Assembly: GCA_020054175.1 (NCBI GenBank)
Contig: JAGVLR010000077.1
Coordinates: 1-5,699, forward strand
Origin: Candidatus Dadabacteria bacterium
Lineage (GTDB): Bacteria; Desulfobacterota_D; UBA1144; Nemesobacterales; UBA2774
Length of the DNA: 5,699 nt
Reading direction: 5' to 3'
Below the pieces are notes generated by a model. It had not been told where the DNA came from and searched no databases. It saw only the letters and a program-made list of their open reading frames with translations. Made by a program: the position numbers and the translations under genes. Shown here piece by piece: positions 1 through 5,699 of this stretch (position 1 is the first letter of the stretch; every line of letters starts with the position of its first letter).

Positions 1-671
1 AATTCCTCTACGTTGGGAGCTCCGAGGTAAATCGGAACGGAGCCGACGATGAGAGGATCGTAGAATTTTTCCGTGACGTAGTCCGTCTCTGAGGCGTTTT
101 CGAACGCCACGGTAAATTTATACCGAGCCATCGTATCGAGCTTGAACTGCCGCCCGGCACCCTCCGGCTGCGCTGCGTTCCTGAAAAGCTTTCCGTAGGA
201 ATGCACATCGATGTGCTTCATCATCTCACGAAGATATTCCGTCCGTCCGTTAGTGTCGTACCTGCTCGATACAAACGCGTTTATCAAACAGCCGTCTGTT
301 TTCTCTATAGGCTCGTTTCGCAGGTTTTTCCGGTGGGAGCTGAGAAGATACGGGCACCAGATGTCGGAATCCCGTTTGTGGGTCATTGCGAGGTCGAACC
401 GGCGCATGACGAGCTCGGTCGACAATATGGGATGGTGAGCGGTGGATTCCATAAACCATGCGACCCAGATCTGGCCCTCCTTTTTAATAGTGCCTCTGCC
501 TACAATGAAGTCGAAGCCGAGCGACGGAATGTGAAATACGACTACAGAAGCCCTGTCGTAGAGGCTCCGGTCTTCCGTGATGAGAAAGTGTTCGGGTACT
601 TCCTTCTCCGGGTATTCGAGAGGCTGGTCCCACATGGAGTTGTAGAAAAGTATGATTGTTTCGTTTTCCAT
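1..671 (-). CDS. Family GT10 fucosyltransferase (alpha-1,3/1,4-type), 3' end cut by window edge
   Basis: This frame stays open from an ATG at 671 to the left edge, giving 223 residues with no stop. It matches GT10 fucosyltransferases, which transfer L-fucose from GDP-fucose to GlcNAc or glucose in surface glycans. Visible signatures are a WFMES segment (residues 72-76), an MTHKRDSDIWCPYL segment (96-109), and the donor-binding block FENASETDYVTEK (190-202) followed by GSVPIYLG (210-217). By analogy with Helicobacter pylori FucT, N192, Y198, E201 and K202 would contact GDP-fucose and E75 would be the general base. There is no signal peptide or N-terminal membrane anchor, so the enzyme is probably cytoplasmic or peripheral. 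The start is uncertain. ATG 671 begins just before the first beta strand but has no clear Shine-Dalgarno. A GTG at 716 in the same frame would add 15 residues. The gene lies 63 bases after the fcl stop, and both lie in the same operon as gmd. The acceptor sugar and linkage cannot be read from the sequence. The missing part is the rest of the C-terminal domain. Confidence 0.9.
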   Translation of the reverse strand, partial: MENETIILFYNSMWDQPLEYPEKEVPEHFLITEDRSLYDRASVVVFHIPSLGFDFIVGRGTIKKEGQIWVAWFMESTAHHPILSTELVMRRFDLAMTHKRDSDIWCPYLLSSHRKNLRNEPIEKTDGCLINAFVSSRYDTNGRTEYLREMMKHIDVHSYGKLFRNAAQPEGAGRQFKLDTMARYKFTVAFENASETDYVTEKFYDPLIVGSVPIYLGAPNVEE

Positions 672-734
672 TGCGGGCTTCGGCGATTGCTTCCGGTTCG
701 GCGCGAATCCGGCCACCGATTTAATTTTGCTGTG

Positions 735-1679
735 TTAACTGAGCACTGTCTCCGTGTACCATTTTATCGTGGCCGCAATGCCCTCTTCAAGCGTCGTCGT
801 CGCCTGAAATCCGAATTCGGTTTTTGCGCGCGAAACGTCGAGCCTTCTTTCGGGCTGTCCATCCGGGCGGGAAGTGTCCCAGACGATTCCGCCTTTGTAT
901 CCCGTCATATCTTTTATCATTTCGGCGAGGTCCCTGATTTTTATTTCTTCTCCCGAGCCGAGATTCACCGCGTCGGCCTTGTCATAGCTTTCGGCGGCGT
1001 CCACTATCCCCCTCGCGGCGTCCCTCACGAAGAGAAACTCCCTCGACGCGTTTCCGGTTCCCCACGCTGTCACCTCCGGAAGTTTTTTCAAATTTGCATC
1101 GGAAAACTTGAGTATGAGCGCCGGGATTACATGCGCGTCCTCTACGCTGAAATGGTCGCCCGGGCCGTATAGGTTCACGGGCAGGAGATATATGGCGTTA
1201 AAGCCGTACTGCTTTCTGTAAGACTGTGCCTGGACGAGAAGCGCTTTTTTCGCGATTCCGTAAGAGGCGTTGGTTTCCTCCGGATAACCGTTCCAGAGAT
1301 CTTCCTCTTTAAAGGGCACGGGCGTAAGGCGCGGATAAGCGCATACGGTTCCGACGCAGACAAACTTTTCAACCCCGGCCTGCCTCGCCGCTTCCATGAG
1401 CTGTATTCCCATTACGGCGTTGTCGTAGAAAAGCTCACCCGGGTACTTGAGATTGAATCCTATTCCGCCCACCCTCGCGGCGAGGTGGATCACTATATCC
1501 GCATTTTTCACGGCCCTTACGCAGCTCTCCCACTTCCGGAGGTCAAGCTCCTTGCTTCCCGGCGTGAATATGCTCCTGTCCGGCACGCCTCTCCATATTA
1601 GCTCTTCGAAGACATAGGCGCCCAGGAATCCGCTCCCGCCGGTGAGGAGTATGCGTTTTCGGCTGAGGTCGATAGACAT
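735..1679 (-). CDS. fcl: GDP-L-fucose synthase (GDP-4-keto-6-deoxymannose epimerase/reductase)
   Basis: The enzyme converts GDP-4-keto-6-deoxy-D-mannose to GDP-L-fucose with NADPH, by 3,5-epimerisation then 4-reduction, in the cytoplasm. The 314-residue protein is the usual family length. It is an extended short-chain dehydrogenase with a Rossmann glycine motif, GGSGFLG (residues 14-20). The catalytic residues are Y140 and K144 in a YGIAK motif, with C113 and H183 at the positions of the E. coli acid/base pair Cys109/His179. The usual active-site serine (E. coli Ser107) is Thr111 here, in GTVCAYP, a variant I recall as common in one branch of the family. LPVNLYGPGD and HVIPAL blocks follow. 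I chose ATG 1679 because it gives the typical N-terminus just before the first beta strand and has GGGA seven bases upstream. An in-frame ATG at 1745 would add 22 unrelated residues and overlap the end of gmd by 19 bases. The stop is TAA. The gene lies 47 bases after gmd, which makes its substrate. Confidence 0.96.
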   Translation of the reverse strand: MSIDLSRKRILLTGGSGFLGAYVFEELIWRGVPDRSIFTPGSKELDLRKWESCVRAVKNADIVIHLAARVGGIGFNLKYPGELFYDNAVMGIQLMEAARQAGVEKFVCVGTVCAYPRLTPVPFKEEDLWNGYPEETNASYGIAKKALLVQAQSYRKQYGFNAIYLLPVNLYGPGDHFSVEDAHVIPALILKFSDANLKKLPEVTAWGTGNASREFLFVRDAARGIVDAAESYDKADAVNLGSGEEIKIRDLAEMIKDMTGYKGGIVWDTSRPDGQPERRLDVSRAKTEFGFQATTTLEEGIAATIKWYTETVLS

Positions 1680-1686
1680 GGTCGTG

Positions 1687-1690
1687 TCCC
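1687..1690 (-). promoter_or_regulatory. Probable ribosome binding site of fcl
   Basis: Read on the minus strand this is GGGA, seven bases before ATG 1679. It is a short match to the Shine-Dalgarno consensus. It supports the shorter fcl start over the in-frame ATG at 1745, which has no comparable signal. Confidence 0.4.
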
Positions 1691-1698
1691 ATGGGGTA

Positions 1699-1737
1699 GG
1701 GCGTTTAAATCGCCCCACTAAAGAGCTTAATCTCTTT
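1699..1737. other. Tandem small hairpins at the gmd-fcl junction
   Basis: Two perfect inverted repeats sit side by side. One has arms at 1720-1725 and 1732-1737 (6 bp, loop 6) and spans the gmd stop codon at 1727-1729. The other has arms at 1699-1703 and 1711-1715 (5 bp GC-rich, loop 7, AT-rich). Neither is followed by a T tract in the direction of transcription, so they do not look like an intrinsic terminator. They could stabilise or punctuate the gmd-fcl mRNA, or be chance structure. Confidence 0.4.
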
Positions 1738-2770
1738 TCCACCATCTTTCAGGAAATTTTTCTTTTAGAATATCATCTCCTTCGCCGATGGTGGTTAAGC
1801 CCGCCGCCCTCATATCGGCGTCGACCATTATCCTCACCAGCTCGCTGAACCTGACGCGCGGGCTCCATCCGAGCATCCTTTCCGCCTTTCCGGCATCGGC
1901 CCTGAGATTATCGGCCTCGGTCGGCCTGTAATAGCCGGGGTCGATCCTGACGTGCTCCTTCCAATCGAGCCCGGCGTAGGAAAAGGCCTCCTCGACGAAC
2001 TCATTTACAGAGTGCGCCTCGCCTGTCCCGATCACGAGGTCGAGCGGGTCCCCGTGCTGCAGCATGAGCCACATCATTTCCACATACTCGGGGGTATAGC
2101 CCCAGTCTCTCACCGGATCGAGGCTGCCGAGGTAAAGATGGTCCTGTCTGCCGGAGAGAATGCCGGATACCGCCCTGGTTATTTTTCTCGTGACGAACGT
2201 TTCTCCCCTCCTCGGGGATTCGTGGTTAAAGAGTATTCCCGATGAGGCGAAGATGCCGTATCCGTCCCTGTAATTCACCGTCGTGAAGTGAGCCATGAGT
2301 TTGGCCGCGGCGTAAGGGCTCCGTGGGAGGAATATCGTGTTTTCGTTCTGGGGAGCGGGGGATGAGCCGAACATCTCGCTGCTCGACGCCTGGTAAAAGC
2401 GGCAGTCGATCCCGCTCCTTCGTATGGATTCGAGGATTCTTACGCTGCCGAGGCCCGTTACGTTGGAGCTGTACTCCGGCATGTCGAAGCTCACCTTAAC
2501 GTGACTCTGGGCGGCGAGATTGTATACCTCGTCCGGCCTTATGTCGTATATAAGGCTCGTGAGGCGGCTCGAATCGCCGAGGTCGCCGTAGTGAAGGTAG
2601 AGCTTTGCGCTTTCATCGTGGGGGTCGATATAGATGTGGTCGACGCGTTCGGTGTTAAAACTGCTCGACCTCCTGATGAGACCGTGAACCTCATAGCCCT
2701 TCGACAACAGGAATTCGGCCAGATAGGAGCCGTCCTGTCCTGTAATTCCGGTTATCAAGGCTTTTTTCAT
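1727..2770 (-). CDS. gmd: GDP-mannose 4,6-dehydratase
   Basis: This enzyme removes water from GDP-D-mannose to give GDP-4-keto-6-deoxy-D-mannose, the first committed step to GDP-L-fucose (also GDP-rhamnose and GDP-perosamine). It acts in the cytoplasm and uses bound NADP. The 347 residues match the usual full length. The N-terminus carries the GITGQDGSYLAE signature with glycines at 8, 11 and 14. LIRRSSSFNT (31-40) is the conserved NADP-contact and oligomer region. The catalytic set is S130, E132, Y153 and K157, with serine where E. coli has Thr132. Conserved FNHESPRRGE (181-190) and RDWGYTPEYV (221-230) blocks follow. The start ATG 2770 has a GGAG motif five bases upstream, and the protein begins right at the Rossmann strand. 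It is the first gene of a gmd-fcl-fucosyltransferase operon, which indicates that its product goes to fucose. A promoter candidate lies 33 bases upstream. No truncation or lost residue was seen. Confidence 0.97.
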   Translation of the reverse strand: MKKALITGITGQDGSYLAEFLLSKGYEVHGLIRRSSSFNTERVDHIYIDPHDESAKLYLHYGDLGDSSRLTSLIYDIRPDEVYNLAAQSHVKVSFDMPEYSSNVTGLGSVRILESIRRSGIDCRFYQASSSEMFGSSPAPQNENTIFLPRSPYAAAKLMAHFTTVNYRDGYGIFASSGILFNHESPRRGETFVTRKITRAVSGILSGRQDHLYLGSLDPVRDWGYTPEYVEMMWLMLQHGDPLDLVIGTGEAHSVNEFVEEAFSYAGLDWKEHVRIDPGYYRPTEADNLRADAGKAERMLGWSPRVRFSELVRIMVDADMRAAGLTTIGEGDDILKEKFPERWWKRD

Positions 2771-2775
2771 AGCGG

Positions 2776-2779
2776 CTCC
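2776..2779 (-). promoter_or_regulatory. Ribosome binding site of gmd
   Basis: The minus strand reads GGAG with a five-base gap to ATG 2770. It is the clearest Shine-Dalgarno in the window and fixes the gmd start. Confidence 0.65.
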
Positions 2780-2802
2780 GTTATCGAATGGGAAGCACGA
2801 TA

Positions 2803-2831
2803 ATCAAAATATAATTTGGGAATAATGTCAA
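2803..2831 (-). promoter_or_regulatory. Candidate sigma70-type promoter of the gmd-fcl-fucosyltransferase operon
   Basis: On the minus strand a perfect -35 box TTGACA (2831 to 2826) is separated by 17 bases from TTTGAT (2808 to 2803), which matches four of six -10 positions. It lies in an AT-rich island (about 2797-2826) that stands out in otherwise GC-rich sequence. Transcription would start near 2796, leaving a leader of about 26 bases before gmd. The weak -10 box leaves the exact register uncertain. Confidence 0.5.
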
Positions 2832-2863
2832 TGGGAACAGTGCCGACTGGCGCGGCGCTCGTT

Positions 2864-4576
2864 TTATGCGGCGGCCCTTCGTTCTGAGAGAATGTCTTTC
2901 AAGAGCGCCAGGAACTCGGTGAAACTTTTTGTCCTCAGTATGGGAGGTGTCAGGTCGTGCTCTCTGAAGAGGTGCGCGATCTCTGAAGAGATTTCGAGCT
3001 GGGCGCCGGGGTCGTCTTCGTGGGTGAGTATCAGGAATATGACGTGCGCGGGCTCGCCGTCGGGGGCGTCGAAATCGACGCCTGCCTCGGAAATGCCGAT
3101 GGCTACTACCGGCCTGGTTACTCCGGCGAGGCGTGCATGGGGCAGGGCGACGCCCTTTCCGATGCCCGTCGGAAGGGCCGATTCCCTCTCCCATACGGCC
3201 TTATATACGGCCTTCGGGTCGAGGCCGGCCGCGCCGCCGGCGGCCTCCGTGAGCTCCGTTATCACACCCTCCCGTGAGAAAGACTTGAGATCCCTTACGA
3301 AAGTTTTAGAAGACACTGCGTCGATGAGCCTTTTCTTCTTTCCGAGCTGAAGAAGTATCCGTATTATAGGCCCGCTTATCATGGATGTGAATATGGCCAT
3401 TATCACGAGCGCGACGAACAGCCTGTCGTCGATGATGCCGGCCTGGAGCGCGAGTATGCCGAGCACTATCTCCATCGCCCCGCGTGCGTTCATGGCGAAT
3501 CCGACCGCCCAGGAATCGCGCTTCGGCATGCCGCCGAGCATCGCGCCGATCGTTCCGCCCGCGAGCTTGCAGACGCAGGCTATCAGGATGATCGTCACGA
3601 CAAGGGCGAGATCGAAATGCTGGATGAAATTTACCTTAAGGCCTATGCTCGCGAAGAATAGGGGCGCGAAAAAGGAGGATACGAACTTATCCAGCACCAT
3701 CCTCGTATGCTCTCTTAAGTGCGGCGAGGCGCCGACGGCGACGCCGACGAGAAACGCGCCGAAGATCGCGTGAATTCCTATCCATTCGGCGAGCGCAGCG
3801 CCCAACAAAGCGAGCGTGATGGCGAAGCTCAGGACTCCCCCGGGCCTCTTGCTGTATGCCTGAAGGAAGGGGAGGGTTCTGTGTATGAGCCATCTGCCGG
3901 CCGTCAGCATGAACCCCGCGAAGGCGAGCGTCAGTACTATCGTCATTACTATGTTGTTCGAATGGTCGGAGGCCGTCCCCATGAGTCCCAGAATTATCGC
4001 GAAGATGATCCAGCCCGTAAGGTCGTCGAAAATGGCCGCGCTTATTATGATCATTCCGAAGTCGGTTCGGTAAAGATCGAGGTCCATGAGGGTCTTCGCT
4101 ATAACGGGGAGCGCCGAGATGGCGAGAGCCGTCGCGAGGAAAAGGGCGAAAATGAGGGGGCTTGCCCCATCGTGGCGGCCCAGCATTTCGGGCGCGATCC
4201 ATGCCGCAGCGAACCCTATCGCGAAGGGCAGCACGATTCCCGATATGCTCACCCAGGGGGCGATCTTTCCCTGCCGCCCTATGGTTGAAAGATCGACCTC
4301 GAGGCCCGCGACCAGGAGGAAGAGGGCGACGGAGAGGAGTGTAATACTGCCGAGAGCTATCGCATTCGGTCCCGTGGCCGGGAACAGGTAGCCGAAGAGG
4401 TCAGGGGCGATGGTGCCGAGCACAGTCGGGCCGAGGAGGACGCCGGCAAGCAGCTCGCCGAGGACTGCCGGCTGGTGGAACTTCTGCGCCAGCTCGCCCA
4501 AAAGGCGTGCGCAGCCGAGCAATATCCCGAGCGCTAGAAACATTACCGTGATATTGTCGACTGAAAGGTTTCCCAT
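2864..4576 (-). CDS. CPA2-family cation:proton antiporter with C-terminal PTS EIIA (PtsN-type) domain
   Basis: This inner-membrane protein of 570 residues exchanges monovalent cations (Na+ or K+) for protons. Residues 1 to about 411 form roughly 12-13 membrane helices of the Na+/H+ exchanger fold. Visible landmarks are QPAVLGELLAGVLLGP (35-50), an acidic pair D184-D185 in the AIFDDLTGW helix, matching the two-aspartate site of electrogenic NapA-like antiporters, and a late MNARGAMEI segment (362-370) with N363 and R365. After a charged linker (about 412-424), residues 425-565 resemble a mannitol/fructose/nitrogen-type PTS EIIA domain. The phosphoacceptor would be H480 in GKGVALPHARL. There is no RCK/TrkA nucleotide-binding domain, the tail typical of Kef channels. 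The inference is that phosphate from the nitrogen-type PTS tunes transport; the phosphodonor is not in the window. ATG 4576 is the only start possible, because an in-frame stop lies ten codons upstream; its Shine-Dalgarno is weak. The gene has its own promoter candidate and leader, and is separated from gmd by 93 bases. The transported ion cannot be settled from sequence. Confidence 0.92.
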   Translation of the reverse strand: MGNLSVDNITVMFLALGILLGCARLLGELAQKFHQPAVLGELLAGVLLGPTVLGTIAPDLFGYLFPATGPNAIALGSITLLSVALFLLVAGLEVDLSTIGRQGKIAPWVSISGIVLPFAIGFAAAWIAPEMLGRHDGASPLIFALFLATALAISALPVIAKTLMDLDLYRTDFGMIIISAAIFDDLTGWIIFAIILGLMGTASDHSNNIVMTIVLTLAFAGFMLTAGRWLIHRTLPFLQAYSKRPGGVLSFAITLALLGAALAEWIGIHAIFGAFLVGVAVGASPHLREHTRMVLDKFVSSFFAPLFFASIGLKVNFIQHFDLALVVTIILIACVCKLAGGTIGAMLGGMPKRDSWAVGFAMNARGAMEIVLGILALQAGIIDDRLFVALVIMAIFTSMISGPIIRILLQLGKKKRLIDAVSSKTFVRDLKSFSREGVITELTEAAGGAAGLDPKAVYKAVWERESALPTGIGKGVALPHARLAGVTRPVVAIGISEAGVDFDAPDGEPAHVIFLILTHEDDPGAQLEISSEIAHLFREHDLTPPILRTKSFTEFLALLKDILSERRAAA

Positions 4577-4621
4577 ACGTTTACCGGCGAATCGATTCCG
4601 GCTTCAAGGAAACGAAACGTT

Positions 4622-4712
4622 GTGACTGTGTGCCGGGCTCAGGGAAGGGTGTGGGAACCATCCGGGCGCAGTAATTGTTCGGCGCGCTTTGGCAGCGGCA
4701 TCGGCAAGTCAC
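4622..4712 (-). other. Possible structured 5' leader of the antiporter mRNA
   Basis: The predicted leader (about 4712 to 4577) contains a long-range inverted repeat. Arms 4707-4712 and 4622-4627 pair over six bases (GTGACT with AGTCAC). They continue inward through an uneven internal loop into a 4-bp GC helix (4702-4705 with 4632-4635). The outer arm begins almost exactly at the predicted transcription start, so the helix would close a domain of about 90 bases. I do not recognise a known riboswitch class. Pairings this short can arise by chance. Confidence 0.25.
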
Positions 4713-4718
4713 CGGGGA

Positions 4719-4746
4719 ATTGTATACGCAGATATTGGGATTTCAA
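4719..4746 (-). promoter_or_regulatory. Candidate sigma70-type promoter of the antiporter gene
   Basis: On the minus strand TTGAAA (4746 to 4741, five of six -35 matches) is followed after 16 bases by TACAAT (4724 to 4719, five of six -10 matches). The start would be near 4712, giving a leader of about 135 bases before ATG 4576. It lies just downstream of the probable terminator of the debranching gene, a layout expected for separate transcription units. Confidence 0.55.
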
Positions 4747-4757
4747 GGGCATTTGCG

Positions 4758-4801
4758 AAACAAAATTCCGGGAATGCCGGCAGCTCTTTTAGGCCGGAAT
4801 T
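4758..4801 (-). terminator. Probable intrinsic terminator after the debranching enzyme gene
   Basis: A perfect 8-bp inverted repeat (AATTCCGG, arms 4794-4801 and 4764-4771) starts ten bases after the TAA of the debranching gene. On the minus strand it is followed by TTGTTT, so the 3' arm plus tail reads as a T-rich run. The 22-base loop is long for a classic terminator but contains a GCCGGC palindrome that could form alternative shorter stems. Confidence 0.45.
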
Positions 4802-4811
4802 AGGAGCTTTC

Positions 4812-5699
4812 TTATCTTTTGACACGGGACATTCTGTCTATCTCGGCGAAAGCCCTCAAGACCTCGCCGACAGTCCACGCCTGGGCTATGCAGCCCCGGG
4901 GCTTCATGGGAGGATCGCCGTCGAATATCTCGCTCATGGAGCCGACGCCCGCCGATTTCATATGGTCGAGCATGGGACGGAGAAATCCCCTCGCTTTCTC
5001 CGCGTCGCCGTAAACTTTCATATGAGCGACAGCGAACGGGCCGATCAGCCAGCCCCATACGGTCCCCTGGTGATATGCGCCGTCGCGGCTCGACTGGTCG
5101 CCGCCATAAATTCCTCTGTAGGCGGGGCTGTCGGGCGTGAGGCTCCGGAGGCCGTGGGAGGTGAGGAGCTTCTCCGCGCATGAGTCTACGACCTTTTTCT
5201 GCCGTCCGGGATCGAGCGGGCTGCTCGAAAGAGATACGGCGAATACCTGGTTCGGCCGGAGGGCGGGATCGTTTCCCCGGGGACCGTCCAGGACGTCGAT
5301 GCAGCAGCCGGACTCATCGTTCCAGAACCGTCCGAAGCCGGAGAGTGCGAGGTCGCCGGCGGAGTCGAACTCCGCGGACGGTTTACCGGCGGCCCGGGCG
5401 AAGATTGACATCGAGCGGAGGGCGCTGTACCAGAGGGCGTTTACCTCCACCGGTTTTCCCATGCGGGGGGTTATGACGTTGCCGCCGACCTTTGCGTCCA
5501 TCCACGTGAGCTGTACGCCTTCCTGGCCCGCGGAAAGGAGACCGTCCTTCGGGTCGGCCTCGATGCCGTACCGCGTGCCCTTCGTATAGAAATCGATTAT
5601 GGATTCGAGAGCGGGGAAGATTTCGGAAATGAATCCGTCGTCGCCCGTGTCGTCGAGATAGGCGCGGACGGCCTCGAAATACCAGAGCGCGGCGTCGAC
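4812..5699 (-). CDS. Amylo-alpha-1,6-glucosidase / glycogen debranching enzyme, C-terminal part
   Basis: The frame is open from the right edge to a TAA at 4812-4814, giving 295 residues; the start lies outside the window. It is the (alpha/alpha)6 catalytic domain of the GDE_C family (GH133-like), which hydrolyses alpha-1,6 branch points of glycogen in the cytoplasm. Family blocks are visible along its length, numbered from the first codon in the window. They are VDAALWYF (1-8), GTRYGIEAD (41-49), QLTWMDA (63-69), TPRMGKPVEVNALWY (77-91), LRPNQVFAVSL (147-157), RDGAYHQGTVWGWL (205-218) and SEIFDGDPPMKPRGC (256-270). The acidic residue in TWMD is a likely catalytic or substrate-binding aspartate, by family analogy. 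Bacterial members usually have about 650-720 residues, so a bit over half is missing. An ATG at 5501 is internal (the M of TWMDA) and not the true start. A hairpin follows the stop. Any link to the antiporter next door is not evident. No glycogen synthesis gene is in the window. Confidence 0.93.
   Translation of the reverse strand, partial: VDAALWYFEAVRAYLDDTGDDGFISEIFPALESIIDFYTKGTRYGIEADPKDGLLSAGQEGVQLTWMDAKVGGNVITPRMGKPVEVNALWYSALRSMSIFARAAGKPSAEFDSAGDLALSGFGRFWNDESGCCIDVLDGPRGNDPALRPNQVFAVSLSSSPLDPGRQKKVVDSCAEKLLTSHGLRSLTPDSPAYRGIYGGDQSSRDGAYHQGTVWGWLIGPFAVAHMKVYGDAEKARGFLRPMLDHMKSAGVGSMSEIFDGDPPMKPRGCIAQAWTVGEVLRAFAEIDRMSRVKR

Noticed and set aside
201..1172. A 323-codon plus-strand open frame opposite the GT10 and fcl genes
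   Set aside because: It runs antisense to two confidently recognised genes, its translation has no recognisable domain, and long antisense frames are common opposite GC-biased coding sequence.
735..1679. Thr111 in place of the usual active-site serine in fcl as a sign of lost activity
   Set aside because: Thr keeps the hydroxyl, Y140, K144, C113 and H183 are all present, and the GTVCAYP form is familiar from other GDP-fucose synthases.
1680..1745. Longer fcl start at ATG 1745 overlapping gmd
   Set aside because: The extra 22 residues precede the normal family N-terminus, lie over the end of gmd and the junction hairpins, and lack a better ribosome site than the one for ATG 1679.
2838..2858. 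Imperfect GC hairpin just after the antiporter stop as a terminator
   Set aside because: The stem is only about four clean pairs plus a mismatch on the transcribed strand, and the bases after it are not a T run, so it does not qualify as an intrinsic terminator.
2781..3194. A 137-codon minus-strand frame overlapping the EIIA end of the antiporter and the gap before gmd
   Set aside because: It is Arg/Pro-rich out-of-frame translation of the EIIA coding region and has no conserved motif. The in-frame EIIA match is unambiguous.
3719..4288. A 189-codon plus-strand frame and overlapping frames opposite the antiporter
   Set aside because: The translations are rich in Arg, Glu and Gly with no family resemblance. 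They are mirror frames of a clear membrane protein.
1..5699. Window ends resembling restriction sites (AATTC at the left, GTCGAC at the right), hinting at a cloning artefact
   Set aside because: Both end sequences continue the reading frames of conserved proteins, so they fit natural coding sequence.
2864..5699. Functional pairing of the glycogen debranching gene with the antiporter
   Set aside because: A probable terminator and a new promoter separate them and no shared pathway is evident. Adjacency alone is not enough.

Overview
The window is a stretch of a bacterial chromosome with fairly high GC content. All five recognisable genes are on the minus strand, so transcription runs from the right edge to the left. 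The intergenic spacers are short, and two of them contain AT-rich, sigma70-like promoter candidates. The content fits a Gram-negative, glycan-decorated environmental bacterium: GDP-fucose synthesis, a family 10 fucosyltransferase, glycogen debranching, and a CPA2 antiporter with a PTS EIIA tail. Arg AGG and Ile ATA codons are used freely beside GC-rich ones, which would suit a Desulfobacterota- or Nitrospirota-like lineage, but this is only a guess. No marker gene, rRNA, tRNA, mobile element or CRISPR array was seen.

From right to left, 4812-5699 is the C-terminal 295 residues of an amylo-alpha-1,6-glucosidase (glycogen debranching enzyme) whose start lies beyond the right edge. A hairpin with a T-rich tail follows its stop and probably ends transcription (4758-4801). 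Just beyond is a promoter candidate (4719-4746), then a leader of about 135 bases containing a possible long-range stem. It precedes a 570-residue cation:proton antiporter (2864-4576) with a phosphorylatable PTS EIIA-type domain at its C-terminus.

After a 93-base gap holding a second promoter candidate (2803-2831), a three-gene fucose cassette fills the rest. gmd (GDP-mannose 4,6-dehydratase, 1727-2770) and fcl (GDP-L-fucose synthase, 735-1679) convert GDP-mannose to GDP-L-fucose. A GT10 fucosyltransferase (671 down to beyond the left edge) then transfers the fucose to a glycan. The cassette therefore makes the sugar donor and uses it, most likely for LPS, O-antigen, exopolysaccharide or another surface glycan. 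The left gene is cut by the window, so other glycan genes may follow.

Most of the window is conventional. The points most worth a second look are the transporter-EIIA fusion, its structured leader, and the complete donor-to-transfer fucosylation cassette.
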